Source: an uncultured Muribaculaceae bacterium (GTDB lineage Bacteria; Bacteroidota; Bacteroidia; Bacteroidales; Muribaculaceae). From it: 64,000 nucleotides of DNA. Shown piece after piece: positions 27,272 to 36,495 of the stretch (its first letter is position 1; each line of letters begins with the position of its first letter). The position numbers and the translations under genes are program-made. Where the stretch lies: the NCBI GenBank assembly GCA_958436175.1, contig CAUBJF010000001.1, forward strand, positions 434,001-498,000. The letters run 5' to 3'. The notes beneath the pieces were generated by a model that had not been told where the DNA came from, did no database searches, and saw only the letters and a program-made list of their open reading frames with translations.

Positions 27272-27676
27272 CTAAAGATATGCAGCGAAGACTTCTGCAA
27301 GACGTTCGCCACGCGAAAGTTTTCCGTTCTCATAGCAGGCGATATCGACATAAGCCTTAACGACAGGCTCGCCTTCGGGAGTATATATGTCCTGACGAAA
27401 CACAAATACAGGGCCTCGACGGCTCAGTCCAAGACGACTTATCATACTGTCGCCCAGCCCGAGAGAATGGAGATAGCGGATATCGATATGCGACACTACC
27501 GGAACTATGCCCTGCTTCCCCATGTCGCGGAACGAAAAACCGGCCTGCTCACAGAACTCGTGCCTTGTATGCTCAAGATAATGCAGATAGTTGGCATTGT
27601 TGACAATGCCTTCGGCATCGACTTCGTAGTCGCGGACCTTAATTGGTAATTCGAATATATATTCTTCTGTATTCAT
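27272..27676 (-). CDS. Acyl-CoA thioesterase, hotdog fold
   Basis: 134-aa enzyme of the 4-hydroxybenzoyl-CoA thioesterase/YbgC type. The catalytic-helix region reads RDYEVDAEGIVNNANYLHYLEHTRHEF; the conserved pattern is D-x-x-G-x-V-x-x-x-x-Y. Substrate unknown. It overlaps the OstA-like gene by ATGA and is 11 bp before dprA. Confidence 0.87.
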   Translation of the reverse strand: MNTEEYIFELPIKVRDYEVDAEGIVNNANYLHYLEHTRHEFCEQAGFSFRDMGKQGIVPVVSHIDIRYLHSLGLGDSMISRLGLSRRGPVFVFRQDIYTPEGEPVVKAYVDIACYENGKLSRGERLAEVFAAYL

Positions 27677-29550
27677 TTTTCTTCCTCCGCAGTGCTTTTC
27701 TGTGGGACTCCTGCAGCGGCTTCTTTCGATACTTCAGGAGTCTCCGACTCAGGTACATCTGAGCTTTCTTCCGCTGCCTCAACGACAGCCTCTGGAGCCG
27801 CAGCCTTGTCTTCTGCCGGAATGTCGCCTATAGGCTGCAACCATGCGCGTGGCTGGAACTGAATTTCGCGGACAGGGCGACCGGCTTCCAACATAAGCTG
27901 TTCCATCTCCTCTGGAACGATGAAGATATCATCCTTGTCGAGGGGACGGACACCTTCGTACCATTTGAATTTGGCGAGATAGTACATGTTGCGTCGTGCC
28001 AGAAAGAGTGGCGTCACGGTGCCCGTAGTCTGTGGCCACATCTTTATCAAATCGGTGGTACGGCCATGGAAGAAAGCCTGGAGGAAGCTTGATTCGGCGC
28101 TCACCATCTTGTTGATAGTCGAATCGCTCTCTTCGGGATATAGAAGAATCTCAACATTTCCGTTGATGTCGAGTTGCCGCATCTCTCCGTTACGGAAATA
28201 GGCTTTCATCTCCTTACCGCTGATCTGATTGTAGTGGTCGCCCTCGATATGCTGGGCAGTGAATCCCTGGTCGGGAAGGGTCGCTGTCTCTATCGTAGAA
28301 TCATTGAGATGGAGTTCGACAACATTGCCGAACACCTGCTGATCCTCGCTCCATATCACTGGATTGACAAACATCCGCAACATAGTGTCGCGTTCTGTGA
28401 AACGCATCGAGTCGCATATGCCCTGCATATCACGACGATAGAAACGCGCACGGGGATATGCTACGGCGATATGCGTCGTGTCGTAGCTGGTATATGCCTC
28501 GCGACCTGTCAACGTATCAGCCTCAAAATGAGTAGAATCTATCTGTCGGAAAGTCTGCATGTACCTCGCATGGAGATAGAGCGTATCCGTATCGGCATAG
28601 TGCTTGATCATGGCTCTGCCGGTGATGAAAGTACTGTCGGCGAGCTCGTCATAGTAGCCATACTGACCGTAGAGCGATGCGTTGTGGGCAGAGTCTTCGG
28701 CCACAATGTTGCCGAAAGCCTCGCCATAGGCTGCCTTACGGTCGTAAAATATAGTATCTGCAGTGAGCCTCTGGCCTCCTTTAGTGACGATAGTCGAGCG
28801 GTCGTAGAGTGTGGTACGGCTGCTGTCGGTATCGTAGACTCCGAGACTTGTATAAATCGTGCCCCTGTCGTTGATAACACGGCTCGGAGAGTGGAGCTCG
28901 GCGATATGTGAGCCGGTATTGTAGTAAAGAGTGTCGGAGAATATATCGAGTGTATCCTTGCCGTTGCGGGAATTGAGATGCACATCGACATAGAAGTTTG
29001 CCTCCTTAGTCGAAGGTATGTACTCTCCTTTAAGCGATGTCAGCGTGTTGTTTGGGTCCGTGAGCCGACCTCCGACTTCATAGTAGCCGAGGTCTATGCC
29101 GAGGTCATAGACGAATATGTCAGTTTCGAGCTTGACATCGCGATTGATGAGCTCAACTTTCTTGCCGGGGTCGGCATAGAGAGTAGCAATTTCGGTAACA
29201 CCATCGAAGTTAAGTTCGTCGGCAAAGACAAAAAGGGTGTCACCCTGCTCCATACTGACGTGTCCGAAAGCGTCCATCGATTCCGTGTCGGCGAAATAAT
29301 GGGCGCTGTCGCATTTCATGATCATCGGGCCCTTGGTGAACACAACGTCACCGACGAGAACCATGAAAGAGTCTGTCGCAGCCTTGCGAAGCACTTCGGC
29401 ACGCTCAAGAAACACTCTGTTGCCGGCCGAACGGTCGGCTGTGGGGATTGTAGGACGGATCGTTGGGACGTCGCGTGGCGTGGAGAGTGCCAGTATAGCA
29501 GGCACTGCAGCGACGGCAAGCAATGCCGCGAAAGAATTACGTCCTAACAT
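27673..29550 (-). CDS. OstA-like protein, probable LPS-transport factor
   Basis: 625-aa secreted protein with a hydrophobic N terminus (residues 5-22) and repeated LptA/OstA-type beta-jellyroll strands (MKCDSAHYFADTESMDAFGHV; GEYIPSTKEANFYVDVHL; here cited in part as CDSAHYF and TKEANFY). The C terminus (about 565-625) is a Pro/Ala/Glu-rich acidic tail. The family replaces or supplements LptA in Bacteroidetes and should carry LPS across the periplasm. It lies downstream of a SurA-like gene, as lptD neighbours surA in E. coli. Confidence 0.75.
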   Translation of the reverse strand: MLGRNSFAALLAVAAVPAILALSTPRDVPTIRPTIPTADRSAGNRVFLERAEVLRKAATDSFMVLVGDVVFTKGPMIMKCDSAHYFADTESMDAFGHVSMEQGDTLFVFADELNFDGVTEIATLYADPGKKVELINRDVKLETDIFVYDLGIDLGYYEVGGRLTDPNNTLTSLKGEYIPSTKEANFYVDVHLNSRNGKDTLDIFSDTLYYNTGSHIAELHSPSRVINDRGTIYTSLGVYDTDSSRTTLYDRSTIVTKGGQRLTADTIFYDRKAAYGEAFGNIVAEDSAHNASLYGQYGYYDELADSTFITGRAMIKHYADTDTLYLHARYMQTFRQIDSTHFEADTLTGREAYTSYDTTHIAVAYPRARFYRRDMQGICDSMRFTERDTMLRMFVNPVIWSEDQQVFGNVVELHLNDSTIETATLPDQGFTAQHIEGDHYNQISGKEMKAYFRNGEMRQLDINGNVEILLYPEESDSTINKMVSAESSFLQAFFHGRTTDLIKMWPQTTGTVTPLFLARRNMYYLAKFKWYEGVRPLDKDDIFIVPEEMEQLMLEAGRPVREIQFQPRAWLQPIGDIPAEDKAAAPEAVVEAAEESSDVPESETPEVSKEAAAGVPQKSTAEEEK

Positions 29551-29562
29551 GTTTCGGCCGCT

Positions 29563-30939
29563 TTATTTCTGCTTGATCCAACCTTTGTGCTGGAACTCGC
29601 ATCCACGCCAGCCGTCCTCGATACGGACATAGGTATCGGCAATCTTTTTCTCAATCCAATTGTCGATAATTTCCTGACGCTTGGCGCTCTCGTACATATC
29701 TTTTATAATCTGGTAGTCGTCCGAAAGATTAGCCTGATGGGCTTCTATACGGTTGGTAAGACGAACGAGTGCCACTATTTCGCGGTCACGTTTGGGGTCT
29801 CGCATGATGATAGGCTGCGAAATCTCGCCCGGCTGCAGGTCGGCCACGACCTTTGCTACTTCCTGGGGGAGCTCGGACATGACGAACTGAGTAGTACCGA
29901 AACGCTGTGAGTTCTGGTTGGAGTTCACCATCACTCCGTTGCTCATGCGGGTGTCCTTATCCTGAGAAATGAGGCGTGTAGCATCCTCGAAAGAAATTTT
30001 CTTGTTATCCACGATATCGGCGCGTACGGAATCGAGACGATGGACAGCGTCTGTTAGGTCTTTTTCAGCAACTTTCGGTTTCAGGAGGATATGGCGCACA
30101 TTGATTCGGTCGCCTCTCTTCTCGATGAGCTGTATGATGTGGAAACCATACTCTGTCTCGACTATTTTGGACACCTTCTTGGGATCGCTGAGGTTGAATG
30201 CCACAGCAGCAAATTCGGGGACAAGCTGACCACGGCCCATGAAACCGAGTTCACCGCCACGTGTCGACGAGCCATCTTCAGAGTAAAGGATGGCAAGGGT
30301 CGAGAATTCGCTTTCGCCACGGTTGACGCGGTCGGCATAGTCGCGTAGACGCGCCTTTACATCATCGATTTCCTGACGGGGTATCAATGGGTTGAGTGTG
30401 AGAATCTGGACCTCGACAAGCTGGGGGACGTAGGGTATGCTGTCCTTAGGAAGCTGGTCGAAATAGCGGCGTACATCGCCCGGAGTCACTTTAAGATCCT
30501 TTGTCAGGCTGGAACGCACCTGCTGGACACGTGAACGGTTACGCATCGATGCCGCGTAGTATTCACGGATGTCCGGAAAGGCCTTGCGGAAGTACTGCTC
30601 GACTTTCTCGCGCGAACCGAGGCTTGTGATGAGATAGTTCATCTGGGCATCGGTCTGCATCTGGACCATCGATTCCTGGACTTCGACAGTATCGATATCT
30701 GCCTGATGGAGGAAAAGGCGTTCTATAGCAATCTGCTCGGGGACAATACAATAAGGGTCGCCGGAGATTGGGATACGCTCATTCTGCATGTCCTGGTAGG
30801 TCTGCTCAATTTCAGATTTGTAGATCGGGTCGTCGCCTATCATCCATGCTACCTCTTCGATGACATTCGAGGGAGCGGCAGCATATAGCATGGCACCGCA
30901 TGCAAGCAGCAAGCCCGAAAGTATTGCCTTCGTTTTCAT
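29563..30939 (-). CDS. SurA-like periplasmic peptidyl-prolyl isomerase
   Basis: 458-aa chaperone with a signal peptide (about 1-22), an N-terminal helical SurA domain (about 25-165), and two parvulin regions. The first contains STLAILYSEDGSS and RGGELGFMGRGQLVPEF (about 175-285); the second is more divergent (about 285-400). SurA guides outer-membrane proteins to BamA. It is the first gene of a four-gene operon with OstA-like, thioesterase and dprA genes, preceded by a -7 element at 30959-30966. Confidence 0.88.
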   Translation of the reverse strand: MKTKAILSGLLLACGAMLYAAAPSNVIEEVAWMIGDDPIYKSEIEQTYQDMQNERIPISGDPYCIVPEQIAIERLFLHQADIDTVEVQESMVQMQTDAQMNYLITSLGSREKVEQYFRKAFPDIREYYAASMRNRSRVQQVRSSLTKDLKVTPGDVRRYFDQLPKDSIPYVPQLVEVQILTLNPLIPRQEIDDVKARLRDYADRVNRGESEFSTLAILYSEDGSSTRGGELGFMGRGQLVPEFAAVAFNLSDPKKVSKIVETEYGFHIIQLIEKRGDRINVRHILLKPKVAEKDLTDAVHRLDSVRADIVDNKKISFEDATRLISQDKDTRMSNGVMVNSNQNSQRFGTTQFVMSELPQEVAKVVADLQPGEISQPIIMRDPKRDREIVALVRLTNRIEAHQANLSDDYQIIKDMYESAKRQEIIDNWIEKKIADTYVRIEDGWRGCEFQHKGWIKQK

Positions 30940-30958
30940 ATCTTCTATAGTATTGGTG

Positions 30959-30966
30959 CAAAGTTA
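30959..30966 (-). promoter_or_regulatory. -7 promoter element for the surA-like operon
   Basis: TAACTTTG on the minus strand, 19 bp before ATG 30939. The -33 region is not consensus. The leader would be about 15 nt. Confidence 0.55.
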
Positions 30967-31072
30967 AGCCTTTTTTCTCAATGGAGGCACACATTAAATC
31001 TTTTTAAGAGAAAGAAGCGATGTCTTTAAGCTAAAAGTACTTAACGGCTCCGTCAATGTCGCAAAAAGTTCG

Positions 31073-31080
31073 TATCTTTG
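31073..31080 (+). promoter_or_regulatory. -7 promoter element for the C11 protease operon, possibly leaderless
   Basis: TATCTTTG ends only six bases before ATG 31087. Given the usual distance from this element to the start site, transcription would begin at or beside the start codon. No -33 match at 20 bp. Confidence 0.5.
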
Positions 31081-31086
31081 TAGGTT

Positions 31087-32268
31087 ATGAAGCGAATATA
31101 TTTCCACACCATCATATCTGCTGTTCTGGCGGTGTTCCTCGTGGCATGTTCGGCCGACGAACCGTCCAGCAAGGAGATGCACAAGTCGGACCGCACAGTG
31201 CTTGTCTACATGATTGCCAACAATGACCTTGGCGACGACGGCTACGACCGAGAAGACCTCGCCGAAATGCAGAAGGCTGTCGATGCCGGCGACCTTGGCG
31301 ACAACGGACGCTGGCTCGTCTACCATGCCTCTCCCGACGGCAAGACGGCTTTAAAAGAAGTCGTGCCGGGGGAAATACGCACCCTGAAAACCTACAGCAG
31401 CGACATTCTGTCGGTCGACAGACAGCGCATGGACGAAGTCTTCAGGGATGCTGCCGAACTGGCACCATCCGACAGCTGGGGGCTCATCTTCTGGAGCCAT
31501 GCCTCGGGATGGAAACAGGACGGCCTCAGCCGCTCCTCGGACGACATTCCCACAGAATATTCCTACGGTGAAGACCGCGACAACGGCATCTACTACAAGA
31601 TGAACACTTCTACTCTTGCAGAAGCCGTCACTACAGCACCCTTCTGTCCGGAATTCATATATTTCGACTGCTGCTACATGGCTTCGGTGGAAGCTCTCTA
31701 CGACCTTCGCCACACGGCCCCGCTCATCGTCGGAAGCGCCACTGAGCTTCCTGCCAAGGGTATGCCTTATGATGTCAACATAGCGCATTTCATGAAGATG
31801 CCGAAAGCCGATGTCCGCGCAGCCGCCGCATCGACTTTCGCCTACTACGATGCCCTCAGCGGCTCGGCACGTACCTGCACCATGAGCATAGTCGATACCG
31901 ATGCCCTCGATGACCTTGCCGCCGCCACAAAAGCTATATACAGCACCTTCGACGGCACGATGCCTGCCGGCTACCATCCCCAGTGTTTCCAGAGCAAGCC
32001 CGAAGCCAGCTGCATCTACTTTGACTTCAAGGACTATATCCACGCCATATGCAGCGATGCCAAGCTACTGGAAGACTTCGACGATGCTTTTTCACGAACC
32101 GTCACTTACAGCGCCGCAACGCCCAACCTCTGGTACTTCACCAGCCTTGCCCGGCATAACGGCCTCTCGACCTATATACTCCGCGACACCACTTCAAGCT
32201 CCAAGTTCAATTACTCTTCTCTTGCCTGGTACCGCGATATCGCCTCCTCCATCAACTTTCAACAATGA
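31087..32268 (+). CDS. Clostripain (C11) family cysteine protease, lipoprotein
   Basis: 393-aa secreted peptidase. A short basic start and hydrophobic stretch lead to the lipobox VFLVAC (Cys about residue 19). The caspase-like dyad is visible: His138 in FWSHASGW and Cys196 in FDCCYMASVE. Early strand VLVYMIANNDLG is also family-typical. C11 enzymes cut after Arg or Lys and usually mature by self-cleavage; in gut Bacteroidales relatives act on secreted toxins and surface proteins. The target here is unknown. It is the first gene of a six-gene plus-strand run and overlaps the mscS gene by ATGA. Confidence 0.9.
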   Translation: MKRIYFHTIISAVLAVFLVACSADEPSSKEMHKSDRTVLVYMIANNDLGDDGYDREDLAEMQKAVDAGDLGDNGRWLVYHASPDGKTALKEVVPGEIRTLKTYSSDILSVDRQRMDEVFRDAAELAPSDSWGLIFWSHASGWKQDGLSRSSDDIPTEYSYGEDRDNGIYYKMNTSTLAEAVTTAPFCPEFIYFDCCYMASVEALYDLRHTAPLIVGSATELPAKGMPYDVNIAHFMKMPKADVRAAAASTFAYYDALSGSARTCTMSIVDTDALDDLAAATKAIYSTFDGTMPAGYHPQCFQSKPEASCIYFDFKDYIHAICSDAKLLEDFDDAFSRTVTYSAATPNLWYFTSLARHNGLSTYILRDTTSSSKFNYSSLAWYRDIASSINFQQ

Positions 32269-33389
32269 TACGACTCCAAATTCCCGCCTCACCGGCAACC
32301 GTTCCGGACACTGTGCCTGACGTACACGACGAACTGGCACTGCTGCGCTCGCTGCCCTTCGACGAACTGATGAACAAGCTGGTCAGCTCGATGGTGTCTT
32401 TCGCCATCAACCTCGCCATCGCAATCATCGTTTTCTACGTCGGACGCCTAATAATTAATAAGATATACAAAATCGTCAGCGGTATCTTCGTACGGCGACG
32501 ACTCGACCGCTCGCTGTCGACCTTCGTCCTCAGCATGGTGCGGATAGTACTGTACTTCATTCTGATCGTTACCGTCATAGGTATTCTCGGCATCGAGACA
32601 TCATCGTTTATTGCCATCTTTGCCTCCGCTGGTGTCGCAATAGGCATGGCCCTGAGCGGCACACTGCAGAACTTCGCCGGCGGCGTCCTCATCCTGCTCC
32701 TCAAGCCCTACAAGATAGGCGACTACATAGAGGCTCAGGGATATGCCGGAACCGTGCGCGAGATACAGATTTTCCACACCGTCATCTGCACGCCGGACAA
32801 TAAAAGCATCATCATCCCCAATGGCGGACTGTCGACAGGCTCGCTGAACAACTGGTCGCGCGAGGACTACCGCCGCGTCGACTGGGTAGTCGGCATATCC
32901 TATGGTGACGACGTACAGGCAGCCCGTACAAAAATCCTCGAAATATTAGATTCCGACGAACGTATCGTCAAGCAATACATTGAAGACGACCGCGAACGCC
33001 GTGCCAAGATAGCAATCGAAGAGCACAAAGAAGAACAGGCAGGCGCCGCCGACGAAGAGAAACCACGCCGCCGTTTCCTCGGCATCTTCCCTGCTAAAAA
33101 ACGTCCGCAGCTCAACGTTGGCGAACTGCCCACATCAGACAGCTCAGCCATCCACAACGAACGCGTCGACCGCTCCCCGGCTGTCAACGTCGCCGAACTC
33201 GCCGACAGCAGCGTGAACCTCAAAATCACTGCGTGGACCCACTCACCTTACTATTGGGGCGTGTTCTACAGCATCCTTGAACGTATCTACAACGAGCTCC
33301 CTACCGTAGGAGTATCCTTCCCCTTCCCACAGCTCGACATACACAATATCCCCGTCGTACCAGACCAGAAAAATACAACAACCAATTAA
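32265..33389 (+). CDS. MscS family mechanosensitive channel
   Basis: 374-aa small-conductance channel that releases solutes on osmotic downshock. Transmembrane helices lie at about 40-60, 85-105 and 110-130, the last being the pore helix with the Ala/Gly pattern ASAGVAIGMALSGTLQNFAGG (cited as ASAGVAIGMALSG). The cytosolic beta domain follows (YKIGDYIEAQGYAGTVREI). A charged insert rich in Lys, Glu and Arg (about 240-300) interrupts the C-terminal cytosolic domain, which is unusual. The ORF starts in an ATGA overlap. Confidence 0.9.
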   Translation: MIRLQIPASPATVPDTVPDVHDELALLRSLPFDELMNKLVSSMVSFAINLAIAIIVFYVGRLIINKIYKIVSGIFVRRRLDRSLSTFVLSMVRIVLYFILIVTVIGILGIETSSFIAIFASAGVAIGMALSGTLQNFAGGVLILLLKPYKIGDYIEAQGYAGTVREIQIFHTVICTPDNKSIIIPNGGLSTGSLNNWSREDYRRVDWVVGISYGDDVQAARTKILEILDSDERIVKQYIEDDRERRAKIAIEEHKEEQAGAADEEKPRRRFLGIFPAKKRPQLNVGELPTSDSSAIHNERVDRSPAVNVAELADSSVNLKITAWTHSPYYWGVFYSILERIYNELPTVGVSFPFPQLDIHNIPVVPDQKNTTTN

Positions 33390-33400
33390 TATATCCATTA

Positions 33401-35533
33401 ATGAAGTTCATCCCACTCTGTGCAATGGCTGTATTGTTAACCGCATGCGGCAAGACTGCGAAAATCGAGTATCCTTCCGCCCCGAACGACAGCACCGTCT
33501 ACACGGCCTTCGGCATCGAAGTAGCCGACCCCTACCGTCCCCTCGAAAACGACACTGCCGAGGCGACTCTCGCATGGGTCGAAGCAGAAAACAAAGTCAC
33601 GCAGGACTACCTTTCGAAGATTCCCTTCCGTCAGGCTATCCATCAGCGTCTCGACACCCTCAACCGCTATTCCCGGACAGGCATGCCCTCCAAAGAGAAC
33701 GACGGGAAGTATTACTTCTTCGCCAATGACGGCTCTCATAACCAGAGCATCCTCTACCGCAAGGCCACCCTCGATGCCGAGCCGGAAGTCTTTCTTGACC
33801 CCAACTCTCTCTCCGACGACGGCACTGTAGCCCTTACAGGCGTGTTCCAGAGCCACGACGGCAAATACACCGCATACACTATATCGCGCTCCGGCAGCGA
33901 CTGGACAGAAATCTACGTCATGGATACCGCCACAGGCGAGCTGCTGCCCGACCATATCGAATGGGCCAAATTTACCGGCGCATCCTGGAAAGGCGACGGT
34001 TTCTACTACAGTGCGTACGCCCGGCCCGAAGCAGGCAAGGAATTCTCCAACGCCAACGAGAACCACCGCGTCTACTATCACAAACTCGGCACACCACAAA
34101 GCGAGGACGTGATAGCCTATGAGAACCCCGGACAGCCTCTCTACTTCCACTCGGCCGACGTTTCCGACGATGAAAGCACCCTCATCCTCAGTGTTGGTGG
34201 TCAGGGTTTCGGCGATGCCCTCATGGTCAAAGACCTCAAAACCCCGAATTCCGGATGGGTAACTATCGAACCTTCGCAGGACTACAACAATGCAGTCGTC
34301 GACGTAGTAGACGGAAAACTGTATATGTTCACCTCGGTAGGGGCCGAGCGCAACCGCCTCGTACTCATCGACCCCAAACGTCCTGCACGTGAGAACTGGA
34401 TTGACATAATCCCCGAGGATAAGGACGGCGGTGTGCTGACAGACGTTCAGTTCGCCGGTCCCGACAACCTTATAGCAGTCTTCGACCGAGACGCTTCCAA
34501 CCATGCCTACCTCTACACCAAAGAAGGCAAGCTCATTCGCGAAATCGAATTCCCCACCTACGGCACAGCTTCATTCTCCACGAGCCGCGACAACGACGAA
34601 GTGTTCTATTCCTTCTCGTCGTTCGTCTATCCTGCCTCTGTATATAAATATGACATGGCCACAGGCAAGAGCGAGCTATACAGCTCCACTGAAATCAAGG
34701 ACTTCAACCCTGAAGATTACATCACCGAACAGGTGTTCTACACTTCGGCCGACGGCACACGTGTACCGATGTTCACCGTACGACACAAAGACACCAAGCC
34801 CGACGGCACAAACCCCGTCTATCTCTACGGTTACGGAGGCTTCAATATCACCCTCAATCCCTCGTTCAACCCCAACCGTCTTCTCTGGCTTGAAAACGGA
34901 GGCATCTACGCCCAGGCTAACCTTCGCGGCGGTGCGGAATACGGTGACAGCTGGCACGAAGCCGGTACGAAGCTCAACAAGCTCAATGTTTTCAATGACT
35001 TCATCGCCGCAGCAGAATATATGATTCAGCAGGGCTGGACCACCCCCGAACTCATGACCATCGAAGGCGGCAGCAACGGCGGCCTCCTCGTCGGTGCGAC
35101 TGTCAACCTCCGCCCCGACCTCTTCCGTGTAGCAATCCCCCGTGTAGGAGTTATGGATATGATGCGCTATCATCTCTTCACCATCGGTTGGAACTGGGCT
35201 TCGGACTACGGTACTGCCGACGACTCCAAGGAAATGGCAGAATATCTCCTCTCATACTCCCCCGTCCACAACATAAAGAACGACGGTACCCCCTACCCCG
35301 CCATCCTCGTCACCACTGCCGACCATGACGACCGCGTGGTTCCCGCCCACTCGTTCAAGTATGCCGCAACCCTCCAGGCAGCCAACACCGGCGATGCGCC
35401 CAAGCTGATACGCATCGACTCCAAGGCAGGCCACGGCGCCGGCAAGCCCGTAGCGAAGGTTATCGACGAGTATACGGATATTTATTCGTTCATATTCAAC
35501 AACATAGAACGCACACCAAAAAAAGCAGAATGA
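33401..35533 (+). CDS. Prolyl oligopeptidase family (S9A) lipoprotein
   Basis: 710-aa serine peptidase that cleaves short peptides after proline. The N terminus is a lipoprotein signal (AVLLTAC, Cys near residue 16), so it is probably anchored in the periplasm or on the surface. A seven-bladed propeller (about 75-430) is followed by the alpha/beta-hydrolase domain with Ser558 (GGSNGG), the Asp in DHDDRVVP (641-648) and His678 (GHGAG). These match the porcine enzyme's order and spacing. It is coupled by ATGA to the next lipoprotein gene. Confidence 0.94.
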   Translation: MKFIPLCAMAVLLTACGKTAKIEYPSAPNDSTVYTAFGIEVADPYRPLENDTAEATLAWVEAENKVTQDYLSKIPFRQAIHQRLDTLNRYSRTGMPSKENDGKYYFFANDGSHNQSILYRKATLDAEPEVFLDPNSLSDDGTVALTGVFQSHDGKYTAYTISRSGSDWTEIYVMDTATGELLPDHIEWAKFTGASWKGDGFYYSAYARPEAGKEFSNANENHRVYYHKLGTPQSEDVIAYENPGQPLYFHSADVSDDESTLILSVGGQGFGDALMVKDLKTPNSGWVTIEPSQDYNNAVVDVVDGKLYMFTSVGAERNRLVLIDPKRPARENWIDIIPEDKDGGVLTDVQFAGPDNLIAVFDRDASNHAYLYTKEGKLIREIEFPTYGTASFSTSRDNDEVFYSFSSFVYPASVYKYDMATGKSELYSSTEIKDFNPEDYITEQVFYTSADGTRVPMFTVRHKDTKPDGTNPVYLYGYGGFNITLNPSFNPNRLLWLENGGIYAQANLRGGAEYGDSWHEAGTKLNKLNVFNDFIAAAEYMIQQGWTTPELMTIEGGSNGGLLVGATVNLRPDLFRVAIPRVGVMDMMRYHLFTIGWNWASDYGTADDSKEMAEYLLSYSPVHNIKNDGTPYPAILVTTADHDDRVVPAHSFKYAATLQAANTGDAPKLIRIDSKAGHGAGKPVAKVIDEYTDIYSFIFNNIERTPKKAE

Positions 35534-36495
35534 AATACTCCCTTCCGCTAATATTTACCTTCTCCATGCTCGCCTTATGCTCCTGTTTTACAGGGGTTGA
35601 GAGTACTCCGCGCATCAATGCATCCGATGTACGCCGACAGCAAGCCGGTAAGGTAAGTCCGGAACAGGAACTTTTCTCGAACTATGCCCCCCTGCCACCG
35701 TCCAAGTGGCAGAGGGGTCAACGTTTCCGCGTCGTCGACAAGCGCATAAGCCTTATCTTCACTTCGGCATCGTCGAACTCATCGTCTCTCGTCGGACAAG
35801 ATCTTGTCTTCCAGTCGGCTACGCCTGCCGTTTCAATTACCGGCAACGACGCTACAGAGCTACGCTTCAGCAATGCCGAAGGCGGCTCCTTCTACTACAA
35901 CATCCCCACCGAACTGTCGTCACTCGACACCCTCCAGAGGCTTGACATACCGTTCACCGTCGATATGGAGCTCGTCGGCCGTCTCGATACAGCCCTGAAA
36001 GGACGTAAGTTCTTTGTCCGTACCCCGGCATGGTACGAACCAACAGGCGAACGTAAAGCCGTCGGCGGCCTCCGTCACATCGAGGTGCAGGTCGACAGTG
36101 TCGGGCCGGGCAATACGAGTTTCCCGGCATCAGTCTACTTCCATATCGCCGACCCCCAGATGGCATCCCTCGCCTTCCCTGCCGGGCAGCCCGAAGAGAG
36201 AATGGTCTATATGAGCGTAGGGAAAGGTACAACTTCTACACGCAATTTCGAGACACTCTTTTCCTTCGACAATCCCCGCAAGCTCTATCCTTCCATCGAA
36301 AAAGAAGTCTGGGAGCTTATTATCCGCTCGAAAGTACAGACAGGTATGAGCCGCGAAGAATGTCGCCTTGCCCTCGGTGCTCCTACAAGCATCACACGGG
36401 TGCCGACCTATGGAGGGATGCGCGAATCATGGTCGTACAGCGACGGTGTATTTCTAATTTTCGATGACGGCTTTCTCACCCGTTTCAGGCAATGA
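35530..36495 (+). CDS. Lipoprotein with BamE/SmpA-like C-terminal domain
   Basis: 321-aa protein I do not recognise as a named family. The N terminus has a lipobox-like ALCSC. Residues about 55-250 look like beta strands without known motifs. The last 60 residues (GMSREECRLALGAPTSI, ESWSYSDGVFLIFDDG) have the BamE/SmpA pattern G-M-x-x-x-x-x-x-x-x-L-G-x-P followed by W-x-Y and F-x-D-G. It overlaps both neighbours by ATGA, so its production is tied to the prolyl oligopeptidase and the metallo-hydrolase. Confidence 0.65.
   Translation: MKYSLPLIFTFSMLALCSCFTGVESTPRINASDVRRQQAGKVSPEQELFSNYAPLPPSKWQRGQRFRVVDKRISLIFTSASSNSSSLVGQDLVFQSATPAVSITGNDATELRFSNAEGGSFYYNIPTELSSLDTLQRLDIPFTVDMELVGRLDTALKGRKFFVRTPAWYEPTGERKAVGGLRHIEVQVDSVGPGNTSFPASVYFHIADPQMASLAFPAGQPEERMVYMSVGKGTTSTRNFETLFSFDNPRKLYPSIEKEVWELIIRSKVQTGMSREECRLALGAPTSITRVPTYGGMRESWSYSDGVFLIFDDGFLTRFRQ

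Noticed and set aside
33437..34504. 355-codon open frame opposite the prolyl oligopeptidase gene
   Set aside because: Shadow of the propeller-coding region; Val/Gly-rich artefact composition.
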